Part shown: positions 27,996-37,089 of the stretch, in pieces
How positions within the stretch are numbered: the first letter of the stretch is position 1
Layout: each line of letters opens with the position of its first letter
Source: Helicobacter saguini
Lineage (GTDB): Bacteria; Campylobacterota; Campylobacteria; Campylobacterales; Helicobacteraceae
NCBI RefSeq assembly: GCF_000762875.2
Contig: NZ_JRMP02000014.1
Coordinates: 1 to 64,000 of the forward strand
Length of the DNA: 64,000 nt
Direction: 5' to 3'
Notes under the pieces: generated by a model
What the model was told of the DNA's origin: nothing
What the model saw: only the letters and a program-made list of their open reading frames with translations
Database searches by the model: none
Position numbers and translations under genes: made by a program

Positions 27996-28709
27996 ATGGG
28001 CTTTAAAAATGTGTATTCTCCATGGCGTAGTGAATATTTAAATGATGAAGATTCTATAGAATATAATTCCAGAAATGCTAATTTAGAATCTAAAGAAATT
28101 ACAAAATCTAAAAGAAAAAATAATAAAAAAGTAGAAAATATAGAATCTAATTTGTCAAAAGATTCTAAAGATTCTAAAAAAAATCCAAAAGAAGATTCTA
28201 TAAAAAACAAGAAAGAATCTTGCATATTTTGCAACATTTCTAATAATATAGAATCTAAATTTATGGAATCTAAAAACAAAGATTCTATCAAAAATCTCAC
28301 GCAGAAAATCAATGAAATAAAAAACAAAGACTATGTATTTTACGCAGATTCTATATGTTTTGCGGTGATGAATCTTTATCCTTATACGCCCGGGCATTTT
28401 ATGATTATCCCGCACAGGCACATTGATTCACCAACTCTCCTAAGCCAAGATGAGTGGCTACACATTAGCGCGTTGAGCCAAAAAGCGATAAAATTGCTGG
28501 AGATGTATGGCGCACAAGGTGTAAATATGGGTATAAATATCCGCGAAGTCGCTGGAGCTGGGATTCCACAGCACTTGCATTTGCATTTTGTCCCGCGATT
28601 TAAAAGTGATACAAATTTCATCACCGCTATCGCTCACACGCGCATTTTTGGCTTTGATTTTGATAAGATTTATGAGAAAATTGCAAATCTTGCAAAGGAA
28701 ATTTTTTAG
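27996..28709 (+). CDS. HIT-family nucleotide hydrolase with 9-mer inserts
   Basis: The histidine triad HLHLHFVPR lies near the C-terminus, with CIFCNIS (Cys76, Cys79) and PGHFMIIPHRHI, identifying a HIT hydrolase/transferase of dinucleotide or AMP-conjugate substrates. The usual size is about 160 residues; this one is 237. Residues about 18-75 and 84-105 are IESK/KDSK linkers built from roughly a dozen 9-mers. They flank the CIFC segment on both sides, so the zinc-finger-like start of the enzyme has been pushed apart from the first MGFKNVYSPWRSEYL block. A start with an AAAGG site at 27996 is clear. Confidence 0.88.
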   Translation: MGFKNVYSPWRSEYLNDEDSIEYNSRNANLESKEITKSKRKNNKKVENIESNLSKDSKDSKKNPKEDSIKNKKESCIFCNISNNIESKFMESKNKDSIKNLTQKINEIKNKDYVFYADSICFAVMNLYPYTPGHFMIIPHRHIDSPTLLSQDEWLHISALSQKAIKLLEMYGAQGVNMGINIREVAGAGIPQHLHLHFVPRFKSDTNFITAIAHTRIFGFDFDKIYEKIANLAKEIF

Positions 28710-28724
28710 ACATAATGAAATAAG

Positions 28725-30623
28725 ATGCAAAGTCATTTTAGCACAAAGGTAACGGCAAAAACTATTAAAAAAGATTCTGCAATCGCAAGGCTTAATCCAA
28801 TTAGTGAAGCGATAAAAAATGCCATTGATGCAAAAGCGAGTGAAATTAATATTTATATTTACGCACATAATACCAATAGAGATTTAATCAATAAGGATAT
28901 ATCTATTATTATTGAAGATAATGGCAGTGGCTTTGATTGCTCTAATAGCACATATATGCAAAATAGATGGACACATTATAAAGGTGGAGATTATATCCCA
29001 AATACTTTGGGTGGTAGAAGTAAGGGGCGATATTCTTATCTTAAATTTATCGATTTTAAAGAAGAGTGCTTAAAAAATATTAAAATATTTACAAAATGTA
29101 ATAAGAAATCTTTTTGTGTTACTTTTTGTAGCAATGATAAAAATGTGAGCTTTAATGTTACGCAAAAATCAGCAAAATATAAAAAAGATTCTATAACGCA
29201 AGTAAATATTGAAAGGCTAGGAGAACAATTTATTAGTGGTAAAAAGATAAATGAATTGATAGATTCTATAAAACAAGAAATTGCTGTTGAATTTTCAGAT
29301 AAATTGCTAAATAATGTTACTTTATGTATCAATAATGAAAAAATTGAGGTACAAGAATATATAGAGGAGCAACTAGAAAAAGAGTATGAATTAAAAGATG
29401 GTTCTAAGTTTAAAGCATATATAATTGTCTGGAAAAATGAGATTAATTTAATAGCCGATAAAAAACATACATTTTTATTAAATGAGAAGAATAATCTTCT
29501 TTGGAAAATACCATCTGGCTCATCAAAATCAATATTTAATTGCCATACGATATTTTTGACAAGCGATATTTTTAAGGACGATTGTGAGCTTATCGATTTA
29601 AATGCTGAATATAAAAAAACTATCCAAGAAGTAATGGATTTATATAAGCCTGATTTAGATAGAATGTTGTGTGAAGTATGGTTAAAAAACGCAGATTTAG
29701 TAGCAGATAAATTAGCTAATGAAAATGAAATTTTTAAAAAAGACGCCGATAACATGATAAAAGAAAAAATTAATGAGGCATATAAGATATTATCTTTGCC
29801 ATTGCTTATAAAAGAGCATAATATTACTAGAAATATTGAGTATTTTAGCAATTCATTGATGGGATTAATTTCAAATAATGCGTATAACACACTTGAAAAT
29901 CTAAATTTTGTTTTTAAATTAAGTGATGATGAAAAAGAAATATTTAATTATGTAAGAAGGAATATTAATATTTTAGATTTAGTTAAACAATATCATAATT
30001 TTATATCAAGACTTGATGTTTTACATCATTTTGAGAATCTAGTATTAAACGAAGGTAAAAATACAACAAAAGAAAGAAGTGAGTTGCATAAAATTGTAGA
30101 AAATAATCTTTGGCTATTTAATGAAGATTATTTGGATTTAGAATTTTTTAGTGACCAAGCATTAAAGGGGATTTTTAAAGATGTTGGATTACCTATACAA
30201 TCAAATGATAATCTAAATACAATTCCAGATATTTTTATACCACGAACTAAAGATAATAAACTTATATTAATAGAGCTAAAAGCCCCAAAAGTAAGCATTG
30301 ATTCTAAAATACTTAATGAAGTATTTAATAAATATATTATTAAGATTCTAAATGCCTTGCAAACTCAAGGTAGCAATATCAATTTTATTGAAGCTATATG
30401 TGTATCATCTACAAAACAGCGTCACATAGGGACATTGCAATCTAGTGAATATACCATTAAAGCCATGACTTGGAAAGAAATAATTAATACTAGAAAAGCA
30501 GAAATTAATACAAATATCAACAATACAAAACATAACTTATCTTTATCAAAATACAAAGATATTAATCATTTTAAAGAAAAAGAAATACAAAAAGATAGAG
30601 TAGGGAATTTAAAAAGGCTATAA
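28725..30623 (+). CDS. GHKL ATPase fused to PD-(D/E)xK-type nuclease; candidate defence protein
   Basis: The N-terminus has a Bergerat ATP fold: N-box EAIKNAIDAKA (Glu28, Asn32, Asp35), DNGSG at 65-69 and GGRSKG at 96-101. The middle (about 150-460) is a helical/beta region resembling the transducer part of MORC/Hsp90-like ATPases. Near the C-terminus PDIFIPRTKDNKLILIELKA gives Asp502 ... Glu517-x-Lys519, the PD-(D/E)xK catalytic pattern, as in Shedu/DUF4263-like nucleases. ATP-driven dimer closure coupled to DNA cleavage is a plausible mechanism. The gene sits between the HIT gene and dnaJ, is AT-rich and carries few 9-mers (about five), which suggests more recent arrival. Not recognised as a named system. 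Confidence 0.65.
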   Translation: MQSHFSTKVTAKTIKKDSAIARLNPISEAIKNAIDAKASEINIYIYAHNTNRDLINKDISIIIEDNGSGFDCSNSTYMQNRWTHYKGGDYIPNTLGGRSKGRYSYLKFIDFKEECLKNIKIFTKCNKKSFCVTFCSNDKNVSFNVTQKSAKYKKDSITQVNIERLGEQFISGKKINELIDSIKQEIAVEFSDKLLNNVTLCINNEKIEVQEYIEEQLEKEYELKDGSKFKAYIIVWKNEINLIADKKHTFLLNEKNNLLWKIPSGSSKSIFNCHTIFLTSDIFKDDCELIDLNAEYKKTIQEVMDLYKPDLDRMLCEVWLKNADLVADKLANENEIFKKDADNMIKEKINEAYKILSLPLLIKEHNITRNIEYFSNSLMGLISNNAYNTLENLNFVFKLSDDEKEIFNYVRRNINILDLVKQYHNFISRLDVLHHFENLVLNEGKNTTKERSELHKIVENNLWLFNEDYLDLEFFSDQALKGIFKDVGLPIQSNDNLNTIPDIFIPRTKDNKLILIELKAPKVSIDSKILNEVFNKYIIKILNALQTQGSNINFIEAICVSSTKQRHIGTLQSSEYTIKAMTWKEIINTRKAEINTNINNTKHNLSLSKYKDINHFKEKEIQKDRVGNLKRL

Positions 30624-30694
30624 CATTTTAATATTTTATGGAATCTAGCCACTATTTATATAGCCATTTACTCAAAAAATCTAACCTAAAATGC

Positions 30695-30700
30695 TATAAT
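30695..30700 (+). promoter_or_regulatory. -10 box of dnaJ
   Basis: TATAAT 48 bases upstream of the TTG start of dnaJ; the leader contains a TAGAATCTAGATTCTA palindrome (30716-30731) just before the ribosome site. No CIRCE-like repeat was seen. Confidence 0.45.
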
Positions 30701-30747
30701 TGCAGGTTAAATTTATAGAATCTAGATTCTATGTTTAGGAGTGAGAG

Positions 30748-31869
30748 TTGGCAGGAATTGATTTTGATTATTACGAAGTCTTAGAAGTAAGAAAGGACGC
30801 AAATGACGAGGAAATAAAAAAATCTTTCCGCAAATTAGCGTTAAAATACCACCCTGATAGAAACCCAAATGACGCACAAGCCGAAGAGAGTTTTAAGCAA
30901 ATAAACGAGGCTTATGATGTGCTAAAAGACCCGCAAAAAAGGGCAATTTATGATAAATATGGCAAGGATGGCTTGAAAAATCAAGGCTTTAGTAGCGGCG
31001 GAGGCGGCTTTGGCGATATATTTTCTAGCATTTTTGAGGACTTTTTTGGCGGCAGCTCTAGCGAACCGCAGGAACATTACGCCTTTGACCCGGACTATGC
31101 TATTAGGCTAAATATTAGCTTTAAAGAAGCCGTTTTTGGCTGTAAAAAGCAGGTTAAAACAAAGTATAAAAGCTGTTGCAAGGCGTGTAGTGGAACGGGG
31201 GCAAAGGATGGGAAAATGCAGGATTGCAAACGCTGTGGGGGCAAGGGCAGGATTGTCATTCAGCAGTCGATTATGCAAATGCAAATGGCGTGTCCTGAGT
31301 GCGGTGGCAGCGGGAAAATCGTTGTAGATAAGTGTCCAAAGTGCGTGGGGCTGGGCTATGAGAGCGTAGAAGAGGTGCTAGACCTTGATATAAAGGCTGG
31401 TATTGATAATGGAAATCAGCTTGTATATCGTGGTCGTGGAAATGAGGTAAAGCCCGGTGTGCGTGGCGATTTGTATATCAAAATTGTGGTTAGCCCTGAT
31501 GAGCATTTTATCCGTCATGGGAGCGATTTGTATTTGGAAGTGCCTGTATTTTTCACGACAATTGTGCTAGGCGGTCGCATAATGATTCCCACTTTAAAGG
31601 GCGAAGTGGAGCTAAATATCCCGCCAAATACGCCGCAAGGACATCAATTTATTTTCGCAAATGAGGGCGTGCCAGAGCTTAATAGCACGCGTGTGGGGCG
31701 ACTTATAGCACAAATTAATATCACTTATCCAAAGAGTTTAAATGATGAGCAAAAAGCCCTTGTAACCAAACTCCAAGAGAGCTTTGGCGAAACTAGCAAA
31801 CCATATAAAAGCTTTATTGATAGTTGTTTTGATAAGGTTAAAAATTGGGTGAAAGATAGAATTTCTTAA
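30748..31869 (+). CDS. dnaJ: Chaperone DnaJ
   Basis: DnaJ stimulates DnaK ATPase and delivers unfolded substrates. The J domain has HPD at 35-37, followed by a G/F-rich region with [12 protein letters not shown], four CxxCxGxG zinc repeats between about 143 and 206 (the fourth reads CPKCVGLGY), and the C-terminal substrate domain. Length 373 is normal. The start is TTG with TAGGAG nine bases upstream. It is tail-to-tail with lpxB. No repeat insert. Confidence 0.95.
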   Translation: MAGIDFDYYEVLEVRKDANDEEIKKSFRKLALKYHPDRNPNDAQAEESFKQINEAYDVLKDPQKRAIYDKYGKDGLKNQGFSSGGGGFGDIFSSIFEDFFGGSSSEPQEHYAFDPDYAIRLNISFKEAVFGCKKQVKTKYKSCCKACSGTGAKDGKMQDCKRCGGKGRIVIQQSIMQMQMACPECGGSGKIVVDKCPKCVGLGYESVEEVLDLDIKAGIDNGNQLVYRGRGNEVKPGVRGDLYIKIVVSPDEHFIRHGSDLYLEVPVFFTTIVLGGRIMIPTLKGEVELNIPPNTPQGHQFIFANEGVPELNSTRVGRLIAQINITYPKSLNDEQKALVTKLQESFGETSKPYKSFIDSCFDKVKNWVKDRIS

Positions 31870-31873
31870 ACAA

Positions 31874-33007
31874 TTATGGAGTTTCTAGTAGCCATTTAGC
31901 CACATTTTCCGCACTTCCATGCTCTAAATATGCACGGAGTTTCTTTGCATTTGCAAAGTATTTTTGATAATCAAAATGTTTGTAAGATTCTAGCATTTTG
32001 GCTGCGGTGCAGTCATTTTGTATCAATTCTTCGTGTAAAAAATCGCTCCCAAGCCCCGCCTTTTTAATACTAGAATCTTGGCTCATTTGCATTGCTTGAT
32101 AGATGATATTTGCCAACCCAACGAAGTTTAGCCGCACAAAAGAGCGCGCAATGATGTAGTCAAGCCAACGCGCACGATACACCAGCACGAATGGAATCTG
32201 CATAAGTGCCGCCTCCAAAGTCGCCGTCCCAGCGCACACAAAGGCGAAATGTGCATCACGCAGCCCATCCTTAGTATTGTAGCAAATCTCAAAGTCACTC
32301 AAATCGCCATAAAGTTCCATTTTTTGTGTATTTTGGAATTTTGTAGGTATGATTATCCTAAGTTTTGCCCAGCTATAATTAGCTTTTATAGAATCTATTA
32401 AGATTCTATATTCGCCCATAAGCCGCTTAATTTCACTCGCTCTGCTGCCGGGCATAAAAACAAAAATCTTAGAATCCTTATAATTTTGACAAATATCATT
32501 TTGCGTGTAAATATCAAGCAGTGGAGCACCTACGTATCGGGCTTTGTGCGTGTAGTAATGTAGCTCAAATTTCCATATACACGCAAGCTTGTCGCATAAA
32601 GATTCTATAACTTTGGCTCGCCATGGCTTCCACGCCCACACCTGAGGAAGTATGTAATACATTATGTTTATTTTTTTTTCTTTGTTTGTTTTAGAATCTT
32701 TTTCTCTTATTAGCTTTGCCAAACGCAGATTGAATGATGAGCTATCCATAAGTAACACATAATCGCACTTTATAGATTCTATACTTAGGATTTTCATAGC
32801 TTTTTTAAGGAAAAATATCTTTTTTAAGACGTCGATAAATCCCATAATTGAAAAATCATTCGGTGTAAATATCGCGTGTCCCAAATCGCTATCACACACG
32901 CCTACAAGTTCGCAATTTGCAGGTAAGTATTTTTTTAAATTCCTTAAATGCACATTCGCACTTGGCTCCAAAGCACTTACAAAGATTGTTATTTTTTTAT
33001 CGCTCAT
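31874..33007 (-). CDS. lpxB: Lipid-A-disaccharide synthase LpxB
   Basis: LpxB joins UDP-diacylglucosamine to lipid X in lipid A synthesis at the inner membrane. The SALEPSANVHL N-terminus, the VLLMDSSSFNLRLAK segment, YYILPQVWAWKPWR and PGSRASEIKRL are characteristic. Helicobacter-type size (377 residues). The ATG at 33007 follows an AGGGA site and is preferred over the two in-frame ATGs upstream. A small 9-mer-related KDSKTNKE run lies in one loop near residue 117. Confidence 0.92.
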   Translation of the reverse strand: MSDKKITIFVSALEPSANVHLRNLKKYLPANCELVGVCDSDLGHAIFTPNDFSIMGFIDVLKKIFFLKKAMKILSIESIKCDYVLLMDSSSFNLRLAKLIREKDSKTNKEKKINIMYYILPQVWAWKPWRAKVIESLCDKLACIWKFELHYYTHKARYVGAPLLDIYTQNDICQNYKDSKIFVFMPGSRASEIKRLMGEYRILIDSIKANYSWAKLRIIIPTKFQNTQKMELYGDLSDFEICYNTKDGLRDAHFAFVCAGTATLEAALMQIPFVLVYRARWLDYIIARSFVRLNFVGLANIIYQAMQMSQDSSIKKAGLGSDFLHEELIQNDCTAAKMLESYKHFDYQKYFANAKKLRAYLEHGSAENVAKWLLETP

Positions 33008-33289
33008 TAACATCCCTAAAGTCATAGAATCTAAATTAGATTCTATAAAAACTTTGTTTTGTTACTTAAATGGATTTTGGATTCTATTCTAAATTGTAGA
33101 ATCTAGATTAATAAAATCATAAACATTCAAAGGATTCAAAGAATACAAAAACTGGCAGTGCTATTGAATCTAAAGCTAGTTTTATCAAATAAAATCTTAG
33201 ATTCTATAAAAGTGTGTTTAAAATATAGAATCTAGATTTAATTCAAAGCTTATTCATAATAGAAAGGATAAGGTAGAGCAAAATGGGGG

Positions 33290-33430
33290 TTACATCATAC
33301 CGCCCATGCCACCCATGCCGCCCATATCAGGCATTGCAGGGGCTGGTTTGTCCTCTTTTATATCAGTGATAGCCGCTTCTGTGGTTAGTAGTAGGCTTGA
33401 GATTGATACCGCATTTTGCAGTGCTACACG
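33290..33430 (-). pseudogene. groEL: 3' remnant of groEL
   Basis: Read on the minus strand, 46 codons and a TAA stop encode [27 protein letters not shown] and the [10 protein letters not shown] tail that ends GroEL. Similarity stops upstream of Arg (33430); further upstream the sequence reads as a 9-mer-bearing spacer. No other GroEL part lies in the window, so this is a detached 3' end left by a rearrangement or a duplicated copy. It is intergenic between lpxB and exbB, antisense to an upstream extension of the exbB frame. Confidence 0.85.
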
Positions 33431-33485
33431 CGAACATAGTAATATTAATGCCACAAATATTACAGATTCTATAAGTAAAGAAACT

Positions 33486-34217
33486 ATGCAAAATCCGCAC
33501 GAATTTACATTTTATGGGCTGTATAGCAATGCTGATATTGTCGTTAAAAATGTGATTTGGATTCTATCATTATTCTCGATTCTTACTTGGTGTGTGCTAA
33601 TTTGTAAGTTTTATCAATATTATAAAGCCACTAAAATGATAAAGGCTGATTATGATTTAATCAAAAATGCTATTAGTTTTCAAAATCTGCGTGATAATAA
33701 CGCCCTAAGCCCGATAAGCAAAGGCTTTATAAGCGAGATAAATGATGAAATTACTAAGACAAATGCCCTAGATTCTAAAGAGAATTCTAAAGAGAATTCT
33801 AAAGATTCTAGCCAAAATATTACAGAATCTAGCATAAAATCTACGCGTAATTCTAACCTTAAAAACCGCTTGAAAATCCGCCTTGAGACCGCTACGCAAG
33901 GGCTTTTAGCTAAAATGCGTTTGGGCGTGGCATTGCTTGCTAGTATCGGCTCTAGCGCTCCATTTATCGGGCTTTTTGGCACGGTGTGGGGCATTATGAA
34001 TAGCTTTATAGGCATTGCAAAAAGTGATAATGCCTCCTTAGCCGTGGTCGCTCCGGGTATTGCAGAAGCCTTGTTTGCGACTGCATTTGGGCTTGTGGCG
34101 GCTATTCCGGCGGTGCTTTTTTACAACTATCTTACGCGGCTTGGCATTGCCTTTAGCCATAAGATAGATTCTATTATTACAAATCTTTATCTTAGCGTGG
34201 ATAGGGAGCTTGACTAA
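33486..34217 (+). CDS. exbB: TonB-system proton channel ExbB
   Basis: ExbB, with ExbD and TonB, uses proton motive force to power the outer-membrane receptors. A first membrane helix ([20 protein letters not shown]) is followed by a cytosolic region, then [28 protein letters not shown] and a third helix with [23 protein letters not shown], the MotA/TolQ/ExbB signature. Start ATG at 33486; the longer frame to 33306 runs across antisense groEL DNA and is rejected. The cytosolic loop carries a [19 protein letters not shown] insert of 9-mer-like units. No tonB is adjacent. Confidence 0.88.
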   Translation: MQNPHEFTFYGLYSNADIVVKNVIWILSLFSILTWCVLICKFYQYYKATKMIKADYDLIKNAISFQNLRDNNALSPISKGFISEINDEITKTNALDSKENSKENSKDSSQNITESSIKSTRNSNLKNRLKIRLETATQGLLAKMRLGVALLASIGSSAPFIGLFGTVWGIMNSFIGIAKSDNASLAVVAPGIAEALFATAFGLVAAIPAVLFYNYLTRLGIAFSHKIDSIITNLYLSVDRELD

Positions 34218-34246
34218 TATTTTAAGACAATATTAAGGATTTCAAA

Positions 34247-34645
34247 ATGGTAAAAGTAGAAAATGAAAGCGAATTTAGTGATATAAATGTGACGCCTTTT
34301 ATTGATATTATGCTTGTTTTGCTAATCATTTTCATGGTTGTAACGCCCTTAATGACTAGCTCTGTGAAAATCGAGTTGCCAAAAACAAGCGATAAAGCCA
34401 AAGATAATGATAAGAAACCCATTATTATTTATATTACAGAAAGTGAAATTAAAATCAATGACAAGGATGTAAATGGCGATTTAGTGCCGCTTTTAGACAC
34501 TTTGACGGATAATAATAAAGATGAGGTGATGTATCTTTATATTGATAAAGCCGTGCAGTATGAGAAAATTATGGATACACTAAACACGCTAAAAGATGGT
34601 GGCTACAATAAAATCGCCCTTTCCGCCCAAAAGGCAAAGGGATGA
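34247..34645 (+). CDS. exbD: TonB-system protein ExbD
   Basis: ExbD is the periplasmic partner of ExbB and carries the channel's proton-binding Asp. NVTPFIDIMLVLLIIFMV is the conserved transmembrane helix, and the Asp in FIDIML is the functional residue. It has an AAGGA site, follows exbB by 29 bp, and is normal at 132 residues. The TGA stop is directly followed by TAGAATCT. Confidence 0.93.
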   Translation: MVKVENESEFSDINVTPFIDIMLVLLIIFMVVTPLMTSSVKIELPKTSDKAKDNDKKPIIIYITESEIKINDKDVNGDLVPLLDTLTDNNKDEVMYLYIDKAVQYEKIMDTLNTLKDGGYNKIALSAQKAKG

Positions 34646-34694
34646 TAGAATCTAGATACTATAACTACTTTAAATTTAAATGAAGCCATAGAAT

Positions 34695-36542
34695 CTAGTG
34701 TAAATCCGCGTTGAGCTTTATTTCGCGGTTGCTCCTAAAGGCGATTAGCTGTCCATTTTGCGTGTTGATTCTAAAGTGGATTCCATTCATTCCGCTTAAA
34801 TTTCGCCCTTTATAAATATTGCTAGATTCTATAACAAAATCTTTATTTACTTCCTTTAGTTTCGCCGCTTCAGCAGGCTCAATAAAGACCTTGCCACCGG
34901 CTAAAATGGCAATCCCAGCATCCACGATACAACTATCCCCAAGGCTAATCCCAGTCACAGAATTTGCCCCCAAAAGACAATTTTTACCGATGCTAATAGG
35001 CTGCGTATTCCCCCCACTTAAAACGCCCAAAATACTCGCGCCACCGCCTACATCAGTGCCCTCGCCTATCACCACGCTTGAGCTAATGCGACCCTCATTC
35101 ATACACGCACCAAGCGAGCCAGAGTTGAAATTCACATAGCTAGCCCCCGGCATTTGCGTATATCCCGCACCAAGAAACGCCCCAAACCGCGTCTTGCTCG
35201 TATCTAGGATTCTAATATTATCCGCCTGTGGCAGCACCTGCATAAGGTATCGCGGAAACTTATCGATATAATCAATCACGGGGAAACGCCCATTCACACG
35301 CCACTCAATCTCATTTTCACGCAAGTATTCAAGCTCATAAGGCGTATTCCCACTCCACGCAAGGTTTGGAAAAAGCCCAAAGATAGAATCTAGATTCAAA
35401 CTACGCAAAGGTGCAGCACCCTTTGATAGCGCGTGTAACTTCGCATAAGCCACTTGTAAAGACTCGCTCTTTTTATCCTCATTAAAGGCGATAAATTGAT
35501 ACTTATAAAACTCATCATTTCGAGAATCAAGTAACGAATTACCATAAATCACCTTTAAAATCTCAAAAATTAGCTGAATATTTTTATGCGTTTTCCCAAG
35601 CGTAAGGTTAAAATCGCTAAGATAAATTATAGCGCTAAGCACAGCCTCATTGCGAAACGCCTCGCTAACTTTTAAGCCCTCAAATTCGTTATTTAAGAAC
35701 TTTGTAAGGAAATTTATTAGCTTTTCACCACGCTCTTTAAAGCCCTTAAAAGCCTCGCTATCCACCCTTTCATAAGCCTGCATTTCAGGGCTATTAGTAA
35801 GCTCCTCAAGGATAAAAGGCGCATAAAGGCAAAGGCAATTTATAAGGAAAGTCGCATCCACATCAATAATGATTTCATTTTGGCTTAAATCTTTAGAATC
35901 TAGCCCAGCCGCCGCCGCAAATACCGCGAAACTGCCATAATTTTCTTTGAAATTTAGCAGTGGAAAATTTAGGGCAATAACCTTGCGATTATCTTTGTAA
36001 ATAGGCTCGTTGTCTTGTGTTTTTTTAGAATCTTGCGTGTTGTTTGTTGTTTGTGTGCCGCCTTTTTTCTTAAAAATATTGTGAAAAAAGCTAAAAGGGG
36101 ATTTTTTTGCGTTTTTATCGTGGTTAGATTCAGTATTTTTAGAATCTTGCGCGTGGTTTTTAGAATCTACGTGGTTAGAATCCTTAGACTCTCCCCCACA
36201 ACAAGAATGTTTTTGCGAATGTGTAGAATCTCCACAATGTGCGTTATTAGATTCCATAAAATGTTTAGAATCTACACAATTAGATTCAGTATTTTTAGAA
36301 TCTTGCACGTTTTTCCCTGCATGAGAATCTTTAGAATCCACACAATTTAGATTCTGTAATCTCTCCATTCTCCGCTGCATAGCCCTTTCATCAATCTCTT
36401 TTTTCAAAAGCTCAACTCGCGAAGTATCACACCTTGCAATGCCAAAGCACAGCGGCTTTTCCCTGCCCTTATAAAACTTCTCATAAAAAGAATCCACAAA
36501 ATCCTTAAACTCATCCTTACTCTTAATAATTTTTACTTGCAT
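34695..36542 (-). CDS. dapD: Tetrahydrodipicolinate N-succinyltransferase DapD with long insert
   Basis: DapD acts in the succinylase branch of lysine and meso-diaminopimelate synthesis. The left-handed beta-helix region with hexapeptide repeats (SVVIGEGTDVGGGASILG, CLLGANSVTGISLG, CIVDAGIAILAGG) is clear, in the long epsilonproteobacterial form normally about 400 residues. Residues about 63-184 are an insertion unlike the enzyme, with repeated CVDSK, HVDSK and NTESN units, plus a Cys/His cluster (AHCGDSTHSQKHSCCGG) and a basic Phe-rich patch. The insert falls between the first helix bundle and PIYKDNRKV. Presumably tolerated, as the enzyme is needed for cell wall. Confidence 0.88.
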   Translation of the reverse strand: MQVKIIKSKDEFKDFVDSFYEKFYKGREKPLCFGIARCDTSRVELLKKEIDERAMQRRMERLQNLNCVDSKDSHAGKNVQDSKNTESNCVDSKHFMESNNAHCGDSTHSQKHSCCGGESKDSNHVDSKNHAQDSKNTESNHDKNAKKSPFSFFHNIFKKKGGTQTTNNTQDSKKTQDNEPIYKDNRKVIALNFPLLNFKENYGSFAVFAAAAGLDSKDLSQNEIIIDVDATFLINCLCLYAPFILEELTNSPEMQAYERVDSEAFKGFKERGEKLINFLTKFLNNEFEGLKVSEAFRNEAVLSAIIYLSDFNLTLGKTHKNIQLIFEILKVIYGNSLLDSRNDEFYKYQFIAFNEDKKSESLQVAYAKLHALSKGAAPLRSLNLDSIFGLFPNLAWSGNTPYELEYLRENEIEWRVNGRFPVIDYIDKFPRYLMQVLPQADNIRILDTSKTRFGAFLGAGYTQMPGASYVNFNSGSLGACMNEGRISSSVVIGEGTDVGGGASILGVLSGGNTQPISIGKNCLLGANSVTGISLGDSCIVDAGIAILAGGKVFIEPAEAAKLKEVNKDFVIESSNIYKGRNLSGMNGIHFRINTQNGQLIAFRSNREIKLNADLH

Positions 36543-37089
36543 ACAAATCCTTTGTTTAAAATTAAAAGATGAATTATAACATTAAATTATTAAGCAAAAC
36601 TCCATTATAAAAAACACCTACATTCCTAAGATTCTACTTAAAAACACACAAAATTTGTAATTAATGCCTAACCAACCTTATTTATTAGAAATAAAAATAA
36701 ATTTTCATAAGAATAATAAAATTTAGAAAGCCACACTCAATATAATAAATCTTTTATATATTTTTCAACAAATAAAAACAAAGATTTTATAAAATTATGA
36801 CTTGTTCCCAAAAGTACTCAAAGTTTCCGTTTTTAAATAAATTTATATTGATTACTTTGGCGTAAATCTATTTTTTAATGCAAAACTTTCAACAACAATG
36901 TTTTAAGATTCTATAGAATCTACTACAAATATTCAAAACAAGATTCTAAAAATCTAATTTATACCAAAACATTACATCTTTTTAAGGAAAGATTAAGGTT
37001 TTATATGTAAAATTTCATTTTAATAATTTTTCTTATATTTGTTTAAATTTCAAAGATAGAATCTATTTTTTATATTAAAAGGAGATTTT
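36543..37089. other. 547-bp AT-rich intergenic region between dapD and TonB receptor
   Basis: No gene was found. It holds one copy of the CCTAACCAACC element near 36668, a few 9-mers (36908, 36940), many A/T runs and an AAAGGAGA ribosome site for the receptor at its right end. An AATAATTTTTCTTAT stretch near 37020 could be a Fur-type operator, as expected upstream of an iron receptor, but it is too degenerate to call. Confidence 0.5.

Noticed and set aside
33306-33485. N-terminal extension of ExbB (MPPMPPI...)
   Set aside because: It is the antisense of a groEL 3' end and spacer; ExbB homology begins after the ATG at 33486.
36543-37089. Fur box upstream of the first TonB receptor
   Set aside because: AT-rich stretches resemble one but none has a convincing dyad; left as undetermined.
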